64,000 nucleotides of DNA from an uncultured Saprospiraceae bacterium (GCA_938016265.1 CALLWB010000039.1:1-64000), one strand, 5' to 3'. Positions 44,928-53,553 are shown, counted from the first letter of the stretch. The notes: generated from the sequence alone by a model not told the origin. Translations and numbers: made by a program.

Positions 44928-45077
44928 CTAAAGTTGCTGGAAAGAGTACAAGGATTTATCATTGAAAATGAATACCTGTCTGGTGTACCATCTGGGAAAT
45001 AAATCGTAATAAATGACCTGGGTTTAAGCAGTCAGGCCATTGTGGAGCAGGAAAGTGGAAGCATTTTCCATGCTTAA
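44928..45077 (+). pseudogene. Decayed C-terminal module of an eighth fibre-like paralogue
   Basis: The plus strand from 44928 reads LKLLERVQGFIIENEYLSG, then VPSGK, a stop, then IVINDLGLSSQAIVEQESGS. This lines up residue by residue with LKSLKEVQQFIDDKGHLPG / VPSEKEIVEKGLDLNDQSMWQQEK of the intact paralogues, interrupted by one stop at the position after VPSGK. The N-terminal repeats are gone. It is the relic of a lost array member, lying between paralogue 6 and the M23 gene. The rest of the 461-bp gap (to 45367) shows nothing further. Confidence 0.85.
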
Positions 45078-45367
45078 ACAAGTAAACTCATTATCAATTT
45101 TCATTTTTCTTTGAAAGTTATGGAAGTTCGTTTTGTATCAATTTTTTATTTTTTGTCTCTTAGTTTTTAGCGACTTTGTTTTTTGTTTCGACTCAAGTTT
45201 GATAGGTGGTAGCCCCGACGAAACAAAAAGTAGTATGCCATAAAATATTTTACAATCTAGAGTTCAGAATATCCAAGCTAGAGAGGGAGAAAAATAGACC
45301 GTTACACAAAAATCAATCTCCTGGAGTGCAGACTTCCAGGGTCTTACCCGTTATAAATTTTAGAATC

Positions 45368-46969
45368 ATGAAAACCGCAGCTATTGTTTTAATTATGTCT
45401 TTTTTTTGGAGTCTTGTTGGAAATGACAGCGCTCCGAAGGAGACTATCGTTTTTTTAGAGGAAAACGACCTGAAAAAACACGAGATCGATAAAGGGCAAA
45501 CCCTAACCATTGGAGCGGGGCTCTGGCCTGCAGATGAAGACGCTTTATTGACCGATAAGGTAATCTATTCGAAAGCTGACCTCAACTATCCCTTGATTAC
45601 AGAGGAGCATTTTCTTCAAGGGGTGTATTCTCCATACAATGGAAATGAATTTTATTTTTCAGATATTCCTAACGTCGAAGTTGCCTCAAAACTTTATAAG
45701 TACGATACGAATACTGGCGCGAAAGTAGTCGTCTTTGATGAAAATGCTGGTCCTGAGGCTGGGCATTGCTATGTGCCAATTGCTTTTGGAGCAACACCTG
45801 ACATTCTGTATCTACAGGAAATAGATATTGCTGCCAGCCATGATTATCTGGGAATTTGGAAATATAATCTGGTGTCAAATACTTTTCAAAAATTGAATGT
45901 CAATGCCAACTATATGTCTACCCCGATATTGTCGGAAGACCGCACAAAGTTTTATTATACAGTTGCTTCCGATCCAAATAGAGATGTAATACACGGTTTG
46001 GCAGATCAGGTAATAGAATTCGATTTACAAAGCAGTCAGGAACGGTTGATTCATACCTCAAATGGGAAACAAACACGTATTATTGGAGTAATGCCAAGTA
46101 CCAGTCAACTCCAAACCATTTCCCAAACTACTTACAATCAAAACCTGATGGCAAAATTGCCAGTAACTAATTGGTATCTGCCATTTTCACCAGGAGAGGA
46201 CTGGTGTGTGACAAGAGACGGTACTCCCGCTCCACCAGCACCTTATACAGGACTTGGCTCCTCAAGTTGCAATTACAATTTCAACGATCATGGATATCGG
46301 GCGTTAGACTGGAGTAATCTGAATTTTCCTAATAGTAATAATAACCAAGGACCAATCGTTGCTGCTGGTCAAGGGCTTCTCGTTTCGAGAACTTCTGCTT
46401 GTGGTTATGGTAATTTAGTTCGTTTATCTCATGATATAGGATCTGGGGTGACGTTATATACCTACTATGCACACCTCGCAAGTTTTATTGTTCCAAACAC
46501 TCCGGGCATTTGTGTTGGTCAAGGAGAAGGAGTCGGGATAGAAGGAGGCAACAATGCTACTTGTGCCCCGTATGGTGTACACTTGCACTTTGAAGTGCGG
46601 GTTTCTTTGTCAGGGTCAGGACAGCAAACCTGGATACCTTTTGCCGATATGAATAACGGACATGCCAGAACAAATGATCGCGGAACTTCTGCGAATAATT
46701 ATCAACCCTGCTGTGCCCTCAACTACACCACCTCTACCGGAAATGTAACCGGCGATGTTTTTACCGGCAACTCGATTACTTCTGCAGGCACAATACCCGT
46801 AGGAGCTAATGTAGAATTTAGTGCTGGAAATTCTGTTGATTTAATACCAGGTTTCGATGCCGTATCCGGCTGTATTTTCGATGCAAATATCGGAGGCTGT
46901 TCTGCTAAAACAAGTATCGGAACTCAACCGACAACAACAATCAGTGAAAACCCTGTAAACCCAAAATAA
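45368..46969 (+). CDS. Secreted M23 (LytM-type) metallopeptidase with 3-coathanger stack domain
   Basis: From ATG 45368 the product is 533 aa; the longer frame (45206) runs through non-coding sequence. A hydrophobic N-terminus (MKTAAIVLIMSFFWSLVG) is a likely signal. Residues about 80-270 read like propeller repeats. The M23 domain (about 285-450) has the zinc ligands DHGYRALDWS (H...D) and GVHLHFEVR (HxH), and TLYTYYAHLASF. The last 55 residues (NVTGDVFTGNSITSAGTI...VDLIPGFDAVSGC...) are a 3-coathanger stack domain, common in exported Bacteroidota proteins. The activity is peptidoglycan or peptide cleavage outside the cell. It ends 7 bp before paralogue 7, so they are co-transcribed. Confidence 0.9.
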   Translation: MKTAAIVLIMSFFWSLVGNDSAPKETIVFLEENDLKKHEIDKGQTLTIGAGLWPADEDALLTDKVIYSKADLNYPLITEEHFLQGVYSPYNGNEFYFSDIPNVEVASKLYKYDTNTGAKVVVFDENAGPEAGHCYVPIAFGATPDILYLQEIDIAASHDYLGIWKYNLVSNTFQKLNVNANYMSTPILSEDRTKFYYTVASDPNRDVIHGLADQVIEFDLQSSQERLIHTSNGKQTRIIGVMPSTSQLQTISQTTYNQNLMAKLPVTNWYLPFSPGEDWCVTRDGTPAPPAPYTGLGSSSCNYNFNDHGYRALDWSNLNFPNSNNNQGPIVAAGQGLLVSRTSACGYGNLVRLSHDIGSGVTLYTYYAHLASFIVPNTPGICVGQGEGVGIEGGNNATCAPYGVHLHFEVRVSLSGSGQQTWIPFADMNNGHARTNDRGTSANNYQPCCALNYTTSTGNVTGDVFTGNSITSAGTIPVGANVEFSAGNSVDLIPGFDAVSGCIFDANIGGCSAKTSIGTQPTTTISENPVNPK

Positions 46970-46976
46970 TAAAATC

Positions 46977-48164
46977 ATGAAAAACTTAATTACCCTTATT
47001 TTTTCGTTGGCCATAATTTTGGCTATTACCAATGAAACCTTTGCTCAAAACGTTGGAATTGGCTTGGTAACTCCCGCTTATAAACTTGATGTTATGGGCG
47101 AGGTAGCTTCCCGGAATACCAATGCTTTTCGTTTGCGTCAACCAGACTATGGAGTGATTTTAAGAAACGATAATGCCAACTTTTGGCTGCTATCTACTGA
47201 TAGTGGTACGCCAGATAGTGGTTGGAATACGCTTCGACCATTTCGAATGGAGCTTGCTACTGGAGATGTCATGATGGCAAACACTCAAGTGATGTTCAAG
47301 CATACCTCTGGTAATGTAGGGATTGGAACGCTTGCTCCTACTGAAAAACTAGACGTAGAAGGAGATATCAGACTTGGTGGCGGCGATATGTACTCCGGTT
47401 CAGGCAATCTACGATTGAGAGGAGGCAGCGGTTATGTAGAACTACGCACTACGAGCCCAAGTTATGGAGTGATAATCAGAGAAAATGGCTCAAATGATTT
47501 CGGAAATATCGAAATTACTGCAGCAGGGCTTGGTTTAGGATATGGCACGAGTGGCGCTCATGTTACTGTAGCGCCAGGAGGAAATGTTGGAATCGGAACG
47601 AGCGCTCCGACTGCCAAGTTGGATGTGCAGGGGGCTGCAGTTGTCAACTATCTCGCAGTAGATCCGCAAAACGCAACGACTGAAGGTGGCGAAATCTCCT
47701 TACGAGGATCAACCGCCGCACTGGCAAATTGGCAAATAGACAACCTTTCAGGTCGACTTAGATTTCATGCTGCTGGTGGAGAATGGTTTACTATGAATAC
47801 TGCAGGAAAGGCTAGCTTTAGTGCTGGGAGTACCTTTCCTGGTAACTATCGGATGTATGTGAATGGTGGAATTCTGGCAACCCGTGTCAAGGTGGCTGTT
47901 TATAATTCGGCGCAATGGGCGGATTATGTTTTTGCAGAAGACTATCAATTGAAGTCTTTAAGTCAGGTGGAGTCTTTTATCAAGGAAAACAAACATTTAC
48001 CAAATATCCCATCGGCAAAAGAGATGGTCAATCAAGGAAATGACCTGCATCAAACGGATGCAAGATTGCTGGAAAAAATTGAGGAGCTTTTCCTTCATAC
48101 TATTGAGCAGGACAAACAAATAGAATTGCTGAAGAAGGAGATCGAGTCTTTGAAAGAAGAGTAG
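46977..48164 (+). CDS. Fibre-like secreted paralogue 7
   Basis: This 395-residue protein starts 7 bp after the M23 peptidase. The signal peptide ends ETFAQ, then NVGIGLVTPAYKLDVMG. The first cassette (SRNTNAFRLRQPDYGVILRN...WNTLRPFRMELATGD) is shared with paralogue 6 only. The second (GSGNLRLRGGSGYVELRTTSP...GTSGAHVTV) is shared with 1, 5 and 6. The third (TTEGGEISLRGSTAALANWQI...) is its own. The C-terminal module is the WADYVFAEDYQLKSL...HLPNIPSAKEM, LLEKIEELFLH version, as in paralogue 1 at the other end of the array. A perfect 8-bp hairpin lies 25 bp beyond the stop. Confidence 0.85.
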   Translation: MKNLITLIFSLAIILAITNETFAQNVGIGLVTPAYKLDVMGEVASRNTNAFRLRQPDYGVILRNDNANFWLLSTDSGTPDSGWNTLRPFRMELATGDVMMANTQVMFKHTSGNVGIGTLAPTEKLDVEGDIRLGGGDMYSGSGNLRLRGGSGYVELRTTSPSYGVIIRENGSNDFGNIEITAAGLGLGYGTSGAHVTVAPGGNVGIGTSAPTAKLDVQGAAVVNYLAVDPQNATTEGGEISLRGSTAALANWQIDNLSGRLRFHAAGGEWFTMNTAGKASFSAGSTFPGNYRMYVNGGILATRVKVAVYNSAQWADYVFAEDYQLKSLSQVESFIKENKHLPNIPSAKEMVNQGNDLHQTDARLLEKIEELFLHTIEQDKQIELLKKEIESLKEE

Positions 48165-48188
48165 CGTTTCCTGAACGATCTCACAGAG

Positions 48189-48208
48189 TTTTAAACGACA
48201 GTTTAAAA
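48189..48208 (+). terminator. Hairpin after the fibre-like array
   Basis: TTTTAAAC (48189-48196), a 4-nt loop, then GTTTAAAA (48201-48208): a perfect 8-bp stem but AT-rich and followed by AAGAAAAGG, not Us. Terminator function is possible but weak. The remaining 229 bases to 48437 are GC-richer and hold no gene. Confidence 0.35.
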
Positions 48209-48437
48209 AGAAAAGGAACCGCGAGGGCGGATATTTATAAGGGACGATTTACGGAATAACTCCCTACGGAACACGTGGGAGATTGCGGAGGGGTACTACG
48301 CACCTTTCGTTCTTATTTGTTTCTGTTTCCCTGCGCTTTCTCCCTGTGCTAGGGATGGGGCCACTCTGGGGGCGATGTTTTTTGGGCGCTTACATTTATT
48401 TAAAAACCAAATACACTTAGTAACTCAATAACTTGAT

Positions 48438-49484
48438 CTAGAATTTCCCCTCGTTTACATCTTTAATAAATTTTATCAAGCCGGTAAAGAAGTTCTTTTG
48501 ATCATCAAATTGGCAGAGATGGCTGCCGTTTGGGCATAAATGGAACCGTCCATTTTTTACTGTCTTGGCAATCCATTCCATATGCTTTGGGTCCATCGTG
48601 TCATGTGTTGCACCGATGGTTAGTGTAGGTACCTCAATTGAAGGCAATTTGTCTTTTACATCCCAGTTTTTCAGTGTGGCGTCTCCTTTGATGCCAAACT
48701 CGCTTGGCCCTTGCATGGTCACGTATACCTCAGGATTTAAGTGTTTGAATCCGCGTTTTATTGGGTCTGGCCACTCCTCTTCTGGCATTCGAATGACATG
48801 CCGACTATAATAATGCTTCACTACCAACTCCAAATACCTGGGATTGCCATAGTCTTCCCTATTTTCGTAGGTCATGATCTCTTTCAGGATTTCCGGGGGT
48901 AACTTAGGCGCCAACACCTCATCCGAATATTTCATATAGTCAGGTATCGAAGCCACCATGTTGGAGATGACGAGCCCCTTCAAGTGTTGTTGATACTTCA
49001 AGGCATATTCCATAGCCAAAATCCCACCCCACGATTGTCCATACAAATAAAAATTGTCCTTGTCTAGATTTAAGGCTTGCCGAACTTGCTCTACCTCTTC
49101 CACAAAACGGGGCAAATCCCACAAACTCAAATCTTTTGGCTGATCACTATAATAGGATCCTAACTGATCATAATAATAGTACTCAATTTGTTCTTGCGGA
49201 AAATATCCATCAAAACACTCGTAGATCTCATGAGTCATACCTGGTCCACCATGTAGCAACAAAACTTTCATCTTCGGGTTATTGCCGACTCGTTTTGTCC
49301 AGACCTTAAATTTGCCCTTGGGGGTATTGATATCTATCATTTTCACGCCACCAGTAAACTGATCCTCCTGTCCCACACTACTCAAATAGTTGGAGCAATC
49401 ATCACTTACACCTGGAGTCGTGACGGGGGGCTGATTGCAACCCAATAAAATCGAAAGAAAAAGAAGGAAAATGAAGTGTTTCAT
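48438..49484 (-). CDS. Proline iminopeptidase-like alpha/beta hydrolase lipoprotein
   Basis: This 348-residue protein begins MKHFIFLLFLSILLGCNQPP, a signal peptide with lipobox Cys16. The mature part is an alpha/beta hydrolase of the S33 proline-iminopeptidase group: LLLHGGPGMTHEIYE gives the oxyanion HGGPG motif, YLYGQSWGGILAME the nucleophile elbow GQSWGG with Ser at about 150, and the catalytic Asp and His near IGATHDTMD and CPNGSHLCQ. It would remove N-terminal proline from peptides or cleave another small ester or amide at the envelope. It starts at ATG 49484 and stands alone. Confidence 0.9.
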   Translation of the reverse strand: MKHFIFLLFLSILLGCNQPPVTTPGVSDDCSNYLSSVGQEDQFTGGVKMIDINTPKGKFKVWTKRVGNNPKMKVLLLHGGPGMTHEIYECFDGYFPQEQIEYYYYDQLGSYYSDQPKDLSLWDLPRFVEEVEQVRQALNLDKDNFYLYGQSWGGILAMEYALKYQQHLKGLVISNMVASIPDYMKYSDEVLAPKLPPEILKEIMTYENREDYGNPRYLELVVKHYYSRHVIRMPEEEWPDPIKRGFKHLNPEVYVTMQGPSEFGIKGDATLKNWDVKDKLPSIEVPTLTIGATHDTMDPKHMEWIAKTVKNGRFHLCPNGSHLCQFDDQKNFFTGLIKFIKDVNEGKF

Positions 49485-49590
49485 TACGGTGAATATTGAT
49501 ATAAATAATTCATAATATTATAAATATACCAATTTTCTTTAACCTAGTACTAGATTAAGTCGGATTCAACAATTTTCTATTGACTTCTAC

Positions 49591-49785
49591 CTACTTGACC
49601 TTTACTTTGATCACCCGGACTCGGGTTTTTTTCTTAAATGCTGTGGCGATGATCTTGGCGATCGCATTTGGATTGTCGTATATAGCACAAAGGTCCTCCA
49701 GTATCTCGTGTCTGGAAGTCCCTTGTTTCATTTTTTGTTTTACCTCGTTTTCTACTGCTCGTTTATGGAAGTTTCGTTTACTCAT
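49591..49785 (-). CDS. Small basic conserved protein
   Basis: This 64-residue protein (MSKRNFHKRAVENEVKQKMKQ...) is predicted to be helical throughout, with a basic C-terminus (FKKKTRVRVIKVKVK). I do not recognise a named family. It is listed as real because it starts with ATG at 49785, has coding-like composition, and follows the DUF2007 gene by 12 bp on the same strand, implying one transcript. The basic, compact nature suggests nucleic-acid or ribosome contact, which is only inference. Confidence 0.6.
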   Translation of the reverse strand: MSKRNFHKRAVENEVKQKMKQGTSRHEILEDLCAIYDNPNAIAKIIATAFKKKTRVRVIKVKVK

Positions 49786-49797
49786 TGAGACGGTGTG

Positions 49798-50061
49798 CTA
49801 TGATTCTGCTTCCTCGGTCGATGTCTCTACGTTTAAATAGTCCTTGTCGAGCTCTTTTATGATATCGATGGCCATTTCCTTGTCTTCCTTTTTTACTTTG
49901 ATCAGAATACCTCCCATTGGCGCAGAGTCAATTGGCATAACTGAGGTAGAATTTAAGATAAAACACTCAATACCTGAAGCTTCAAGTCTCGCTTTGTAAA
50001 ATTCAGCGGCGCTTGGGAAACTCAATTTTTTGATAGTTATAAAATTTTCACTGGCTTCCAT
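49798..50061 (-). CDS. DUF2007 family small protein
   Basis: From ATG 50061 the product is 87 aa (MEASENFITIKKLSFPSAAEF...). The beta-alpha-beta layout with SFPSAAEFYKARLEASGIECFI (in part), the loop SAPMGGILIKVKKED and the helix MAIDIIKELDKDY match DUF2007, a ferredoxin-like fold of unknown role sometimes called a putative signal-transducing protein. The TTG at 50085 would add an unlikely extension. It is probably transcribed with the 64-aa gene 12 bp downstream. Confidence 0.75.
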   Translation of the reverse strand: MEASENFITIKKLSFPSAAEFYKARLEASGIECFILNSTSVMPIDSAPMGGILIKVKKEDKEMAIDIIKELDKDYLNVETSTEEAES

Positions 50062-50312
50062 ATTCGGTATTTTTTGGTTAAACAATAATTGTAAGATTCA
50101 ATCAATTTTTTGTTGGATTATATTCAGACCAACTCGTTAAATCCAAATTAAGCAATAAAACTAGGTATGTCAAGTTGGATATAACCGATTAGTGACTTCT
50201 TGAATCTAGATTCGGTCTATTCAAAGTGTGCTCTGGGGAGGTTTAGGCGATGTATTAGTGGTTGTAAATCAAATGAAAAAAAATGCTTTTTAGTAAAGTA
50301 ATGGGCTGCCGA

Positions 50313-50921
50313 CTATTTGGCCAGATTGTCTAGCAATTGTTGGTATTCAGTTATGTTGATTTGTTTTTGTTTTTCGAACATGGAGATGGCTTCTGGCGTC
50401 AAATAGTTGTGACTCTTGCAAAATTCTAGGTTTAGCAGGTACCATTCTTCATCAGTATACTTGATTTGTTCTGTTGCCTCCCACTCTAAGCGGAGCAGCT
50501 GGCTATATTGGATTGCCTCTTCAGCCCCGAGGTGATTGAGGTCTGCATCTTTGATGATTTTTTGTAGGAGGGTATTTGGTGTCGTTTCTATTTTAGTGGC
50601 TAGAATGAGTTTAGCGACCTGATCCGTGTTTTCTTTTGAATAGCCTTTTGTGAATAAATATTGGGTGGCAATTCTGACACTTCGTTCTTCATGGTGCGCT
50701 CTGCCTTCTGTATAGCCGGTATCGTGAAACCAGGCGGCGATGGTTAACAATTCTTGGTCTTCTGATGATAGCTTAAGGGGCTGGCCTAATTCGATGACGG
50801 CGGCAACTACAGAAAGGGTATGGCGAAGGTTGTGGTAGTGGTACTCTTTTTTTATGTTTTTGGGAATAAACTCTTTTATATATGCTGCTATTTCATCTAC
50901 CAGTGCTTTTGACTCGCTCAT
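50313..50921 (-). CDS. HD-domain metal-dependent phosphohydrolase
   Basis: This 202-residue protein has a complete HD signature: YHYHNLRHTLSV (first His), AAWFHDTGYTEG (H-D pair) and IKDADLNHLG (last Asp). The helices between them fit a small stand-alone HD hydrolase of the type that cleaves nucleotides or phosphomonoesters. No regulatory or nucleotidyltransferase domain is present, so the substrate cannot be deduced. It starts at ATG 50921 and is isolated by long gaps on both sides. Confidence 0.85.
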   Translation of the reverse strand: MSESKALVDEIAAYIKEFIPKNIKKEYHYHNLRHTLSVVAAVIELGQPLKLSSEDQELLTIAAWFHDTGYTEGRAHHEERSVRIATQYLFTKGYSKENTDQVAKLILATKIETTPNTLLQKIIKDADLNHLGAEEAIQYSQLLRLEWEATEQIKYTDEEWYLLNLEFCKSHNYLTPEAISMFEKQKQINITEYQQLLDNLAK

Positions 50922-51691
50922 TTCTATGATTTGTCGCTAATTGTTCTTCCCCTAAAATCAACAACATCGTTACTGACGGGGTTATTTATATTGCAAAATA
51001 AAAACATTTTTTGACTATATGAAGTAGAAAAGCTCCATTAATCGACAATTTCCAAGGGTAGGTCGTCAAATGTTGAACTATTATTCAGAAAAATACATTT
51101 TAGATGTTCAACATGAAACTGAAATAAACAAATGAGTTGATTATCAATTTTTCTTAGAATGAGGTAAGTGTTTTTTAATGCATAAACTTCGTACAGCGTT
51201 TGGGATTTCAGATACTTATGTCCTCCATCTCTGCTATAATCGAATAGCAATTTTGGGAGGTTTGAAGTAGCGTTTTGGAGATTAGATACATCTTCTTGTT
51301 AAGACGAATCGAAAATATAAGAAAAGAACAAATAAATGTTGAAAAAGCAACCGTTAGGAAACTTCTTTATTGATTTTTAGGTTGTATATAGTGAATGCAA
51401 CATGCATAAAATCAAAAACCAATAATTCGGACAATGATATATAATCAACATACAACATCAACAGTACGCGGGCTATTAGCACTGCGGTTGGAGGTCGGTT
51501 ACGCCTGTGGAAAGGTAATATCGAAAATGTAAGTTTCCGAATTATCCACAACACACACATCGGCTGAATATGTACTGAACCGTCCATGACGGATTAGGAT
51601 CGGTATGGACATTACTCAACAGGGATAGCTCCTTGTTGGCTGTGAATGGGATAGTATTTTCTATCAATATATTTTTAAAGGCTATTTTATT
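50922..51691. other. Long gap with gene remnants and hairpins
   Basis: This 770-bp stretch holds one ORF fragment (51038-51250, listed separately). Bases about 51350-51600 look compositionally different, with TAATTCGGA at 51424-51432 inverted as TCCGAATTA at 51536-51544. A hairpin CAACAGGGA-tagc-TCCTTGTTG (51617-51638) lies 54 bp before the next gene and may be a leader structure or terminator. I find no intact gene, tRNA or transposase. Confidence 0.45.
51038..51250 (-). pseudogene. Probable gene remnant (70 codons)
   Basis: The minus strand encodes LLFDYSRDGGHKYLKSQTLY...VEHLKCIFLNN up to a stop at 51038. It has protein-like composition, but the frame is open only to TAA near 51302, no ATG exists and the only start is TTG at 51250. 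It reads like the C-terminal part of a larger protein. I do not recognise a family. It is either a small TTG-started gene or a truncated pseudogene. Confidence 0.35.
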
Positions 51692-52069
51692 ATGAGACAC
51701 CTATTAGTTGTTTTCTTGATGACCATTGTTTTCTTTGGTGGTGGATTGGTGACGGGTTTTGCTTCGACGACGGAGATTGTAAGCCCTCAAACGGAGACGA
51801 ATATCATATTTATTGGTCTTTGGGAGGATGGGACAGTTTTCAATCAAAAAGTTGTACTGCCTGAGAATGGTACAACGATTGAATTTGTTACCGTTATCCT
51901 AAGCGATAAAGAGGGGAATATTCTCAAGAAAGAAAATTTGAAAGTTCCTAAAAAAGGAAATGAAATTTTCATTGGTTCTATTGGCAAAAGTAACGACGTA
52001 TACTTTATGTCGGTTTTGATCAATGGGCAAGTTACCAGTGGTAATTTGACACTTACCTTGAGTAAGTAA
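51692..52069 (+). CDS. Small secreted protein of unknown function
   Basis: This 125-residue protein has a signal peptide (about 1-25, MRHLLVVFLMTIVFFGGGLVTGFAS in part) and a mature beta-rich domain (TNIIFIGLWEDGTVFNQKVVLP..., LTLTLSK). No family is recognised. It starts at ATG 51692 after a region with a hairpin leader, and is followed within 10 bp by a strong terminator. Its mature part, about 100 residues, would fit one small beta-sandwich. Confidence 0.65.
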   Translation: MRHLLVVFLMTIVFFGGGLVTGFASTTEIVSPQTETNIIFIGLWEDGTVFNQKVVLPENGTTIEFVTVILSDKEGNILKKENLKVPKKGNEIFIGSIGKSNDVYFMSVLINGQVTSGNLTLTLSK

Positions 52070-52076
52070 AGACGCA

Positions 52077-52108
52077 AAGGGCTCTACTAATTTTAGTAGG
52101 GCCCTGTC
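52077..52108. terminator. Bidirectional terminator between convergent genes
   Basis: AAGGGCTCTACTAA (52077-52090) pairs with TTAGTAGGGCCCT (52093-52105) with one G-U and one bulge. It lies between the secreted-protein gene (plus) and the 481-aa gene (minus) and is followed on the plus strand by GTCTATTTT. Confidence 0.75.
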
Positions 52109-53553
52109 TATTTTAATTCCGCTGCTTTTTCTACCAACCAGGATTTACCGTATAAATTGACCGAATCGTTTATTTCTTTTTGAAGGCTTTCCTTTGAATA
52201 GGATTGAAATTGGTAATTACAGAGTTTTTTAACAAAACGAATGAATCCCATATTAGATTCTACATCCAATTTGGAGATGAATTTACTTTTATGTTTACGA
52301 TGCAGAAAAATTTTGTACTTCTCTGACTGTTTAGTAATTAATTCAATCCCATCACGCCCAAATTTTTCATAAAGACATTTTATATATAAAATCTGCTTTC
52401 TAATAAAGAACGAATAATCCTCTATCTCCAATTTTTCAAGCAAGTGGATTGCTTCGTCATAATTTTTTTCACCCACTGCTAAATAGGCGTAGTAAAGCCT
52501 TGATATATTGGCGCGAATGCTATCATCATTGGAAAGGTATTTTACATGTTTTTCGATAAACTTTCTTGTTTTGTCAAACTTCTTTAGTGTACAACCAGAG
52601 TCAACAATGTTGTTAAATTTGGTAATTGCAAAATAACCGTCTTCTATGTATATACCCCTTTCTACACCTATCCATTGCAAATTATGTATTTCAATTGCTT
52701 GTATTTCTGGTTTAAAGGAAAGTCTTGCAATCACTATTAAAAAATTAATCTGAGATGATTGATTTCTGGGGCTTAGCGTATCAAGGTAGCTAAGTACCTT
52801 TTGTTTTATTTTGTGAAATGATTTTAAGTCTAATTGGTCCGTTTTTAGCAACCTGAACAATTCAATGTAAACTTGTGGATGAAGGTTCTCCTTGTTTTCT
52901 GGCTGAGATAAAAACGCCAGAATTTCTTCAACAAAGTTTAATGTATACGTTTCTCCCAGCACATATTCTCTAACTATCGTTTCCGTATACTCTCGAAGCT
53001 TGGAAAGAATGTAATACTGATCCAGTGAATAATGTATGTTTACCATTAGATCATAGATTCTTTTCCCTGAAAATTTCGAAGTGTTGGGGTGGTCAAACAA
53101 TTTTTTATTCAACTGTAAGGCCATAAAATGGTAAGTCTCGTCCCTTATCGGCTGTTTTTCTAATTCCTTTAACTGTTTATCGATAGATTTGAAATATAGT
53201 CGATCCATTTTGCGGGTTCTATACGCAATGTCCAGTAATTCTGTTTGTTGCTCAGCGTCGTCGATTTGTACTTTTGTGCAGAAATATTGTTGAAGAAGCT
53301 TCACCAAATCAGACATTTTTTCTCTGATCTTCCAGTCTACTTGTTTTTTATCTTTAGGGAATAGCTTTTTATAAATAAACCCAATATCCGCCTTCTCTTG
53401 TTCAATCCTTGCTTCGTATTTGTGTAGTAAACTAAACAACTCCCTAACTTTCTGATCCTTGTTGAAAAAAGGACTTTCCAAAAAGAGTTTCACCTGCTTG
53501 ATTTCAGAGGAGGACAGACCACAGTAGTGTTCCCACAGTTTGCTGGTTTTCAA
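52108..53553 (-). CDS. Large helical protein of unknown function (Saprospiria-type)
   Basis: This 481-residue protein is predicted to be helical from end to end, with no signal peptide or TM helix. Repeating helix pairs suggest TPR-like packing (AISRLYYAYLAVGEKNYDEAIHLLEKL near residue 355 is cited in part). The first 40 residues (LWEHYCGLSSSEIKQVKLFLESPFFNKDQKV, in part) resemble a group of Lewinella-type hypothetical proteins I recall, whose members are numerous per genome. The only upstream start is TTG 53553. Possible roles are scaffolding or regulation, but no catalytic motif is visible. Confidence 0.65.
   Translation of the reverse strand: MKTSKLWEHYCGLSSSEIKQVKLFLESPFFNKDQKVRELFSLLHKYEARIEQEKADIGFIYKKLFPKDKKQVDWKIREKMSDLVKLLQQYFCTKVQIDDAEQQTELLDIAYRTRKMDRLYFKSIDKQLKELEKQPIRDETYHFMALQLNKKLFDHPNTSKFSGKRIYDLMVNIHYSLDQYYILSKLREYTETIVREYVLGETYTLNFVEEILAFLSQPENKENLHPQVYIELFRLLKTDQLDLKSFHKIKQKVLSYLDTLSPRNQSSQINFLIVIARLSFKPEIQAIEIHNLQWIGVERGIYIEDGYFAITKFNNIVDSGCTLKKFDKTRKFIEKHVKYLSNDDSIRANISRLYYAYLAVGEKNYDEAIHLLEKLEIEDYSFFIRKQILYIKCLYEKFGRDGIELITKQSEKYKIFLHRKHKSKFISKLDVESNMGFIRFVKKLCNYQFQSYSKESLQKEINDSVNLYGKSWLVEKAAELK

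Noticed and set aside
37479-48164. Contractile injection system or prophage tail cluster
   Set aside because: No sheath, tube, baseplate, spike, capsid or terminase gene is present, and each protein has its own Sec signal peptide. Only the GIGTxxP repeat is tail-fibre-like.
37479-48164. Type IX secretion C-terminal domain on the array proteins
   Set aside because: The proteins end in coiled coils rich in Lys and Glu. The typical T9SS sorting domain with its Gly-rich and terminal Lys-rich strands is not seen.
51354-51587. 77-codon minus-strand ORF
   Set aside because: It lies in the disturbed gap with an inverted repeat, and the translation is not protein-like. It is treated as part of the relic region.
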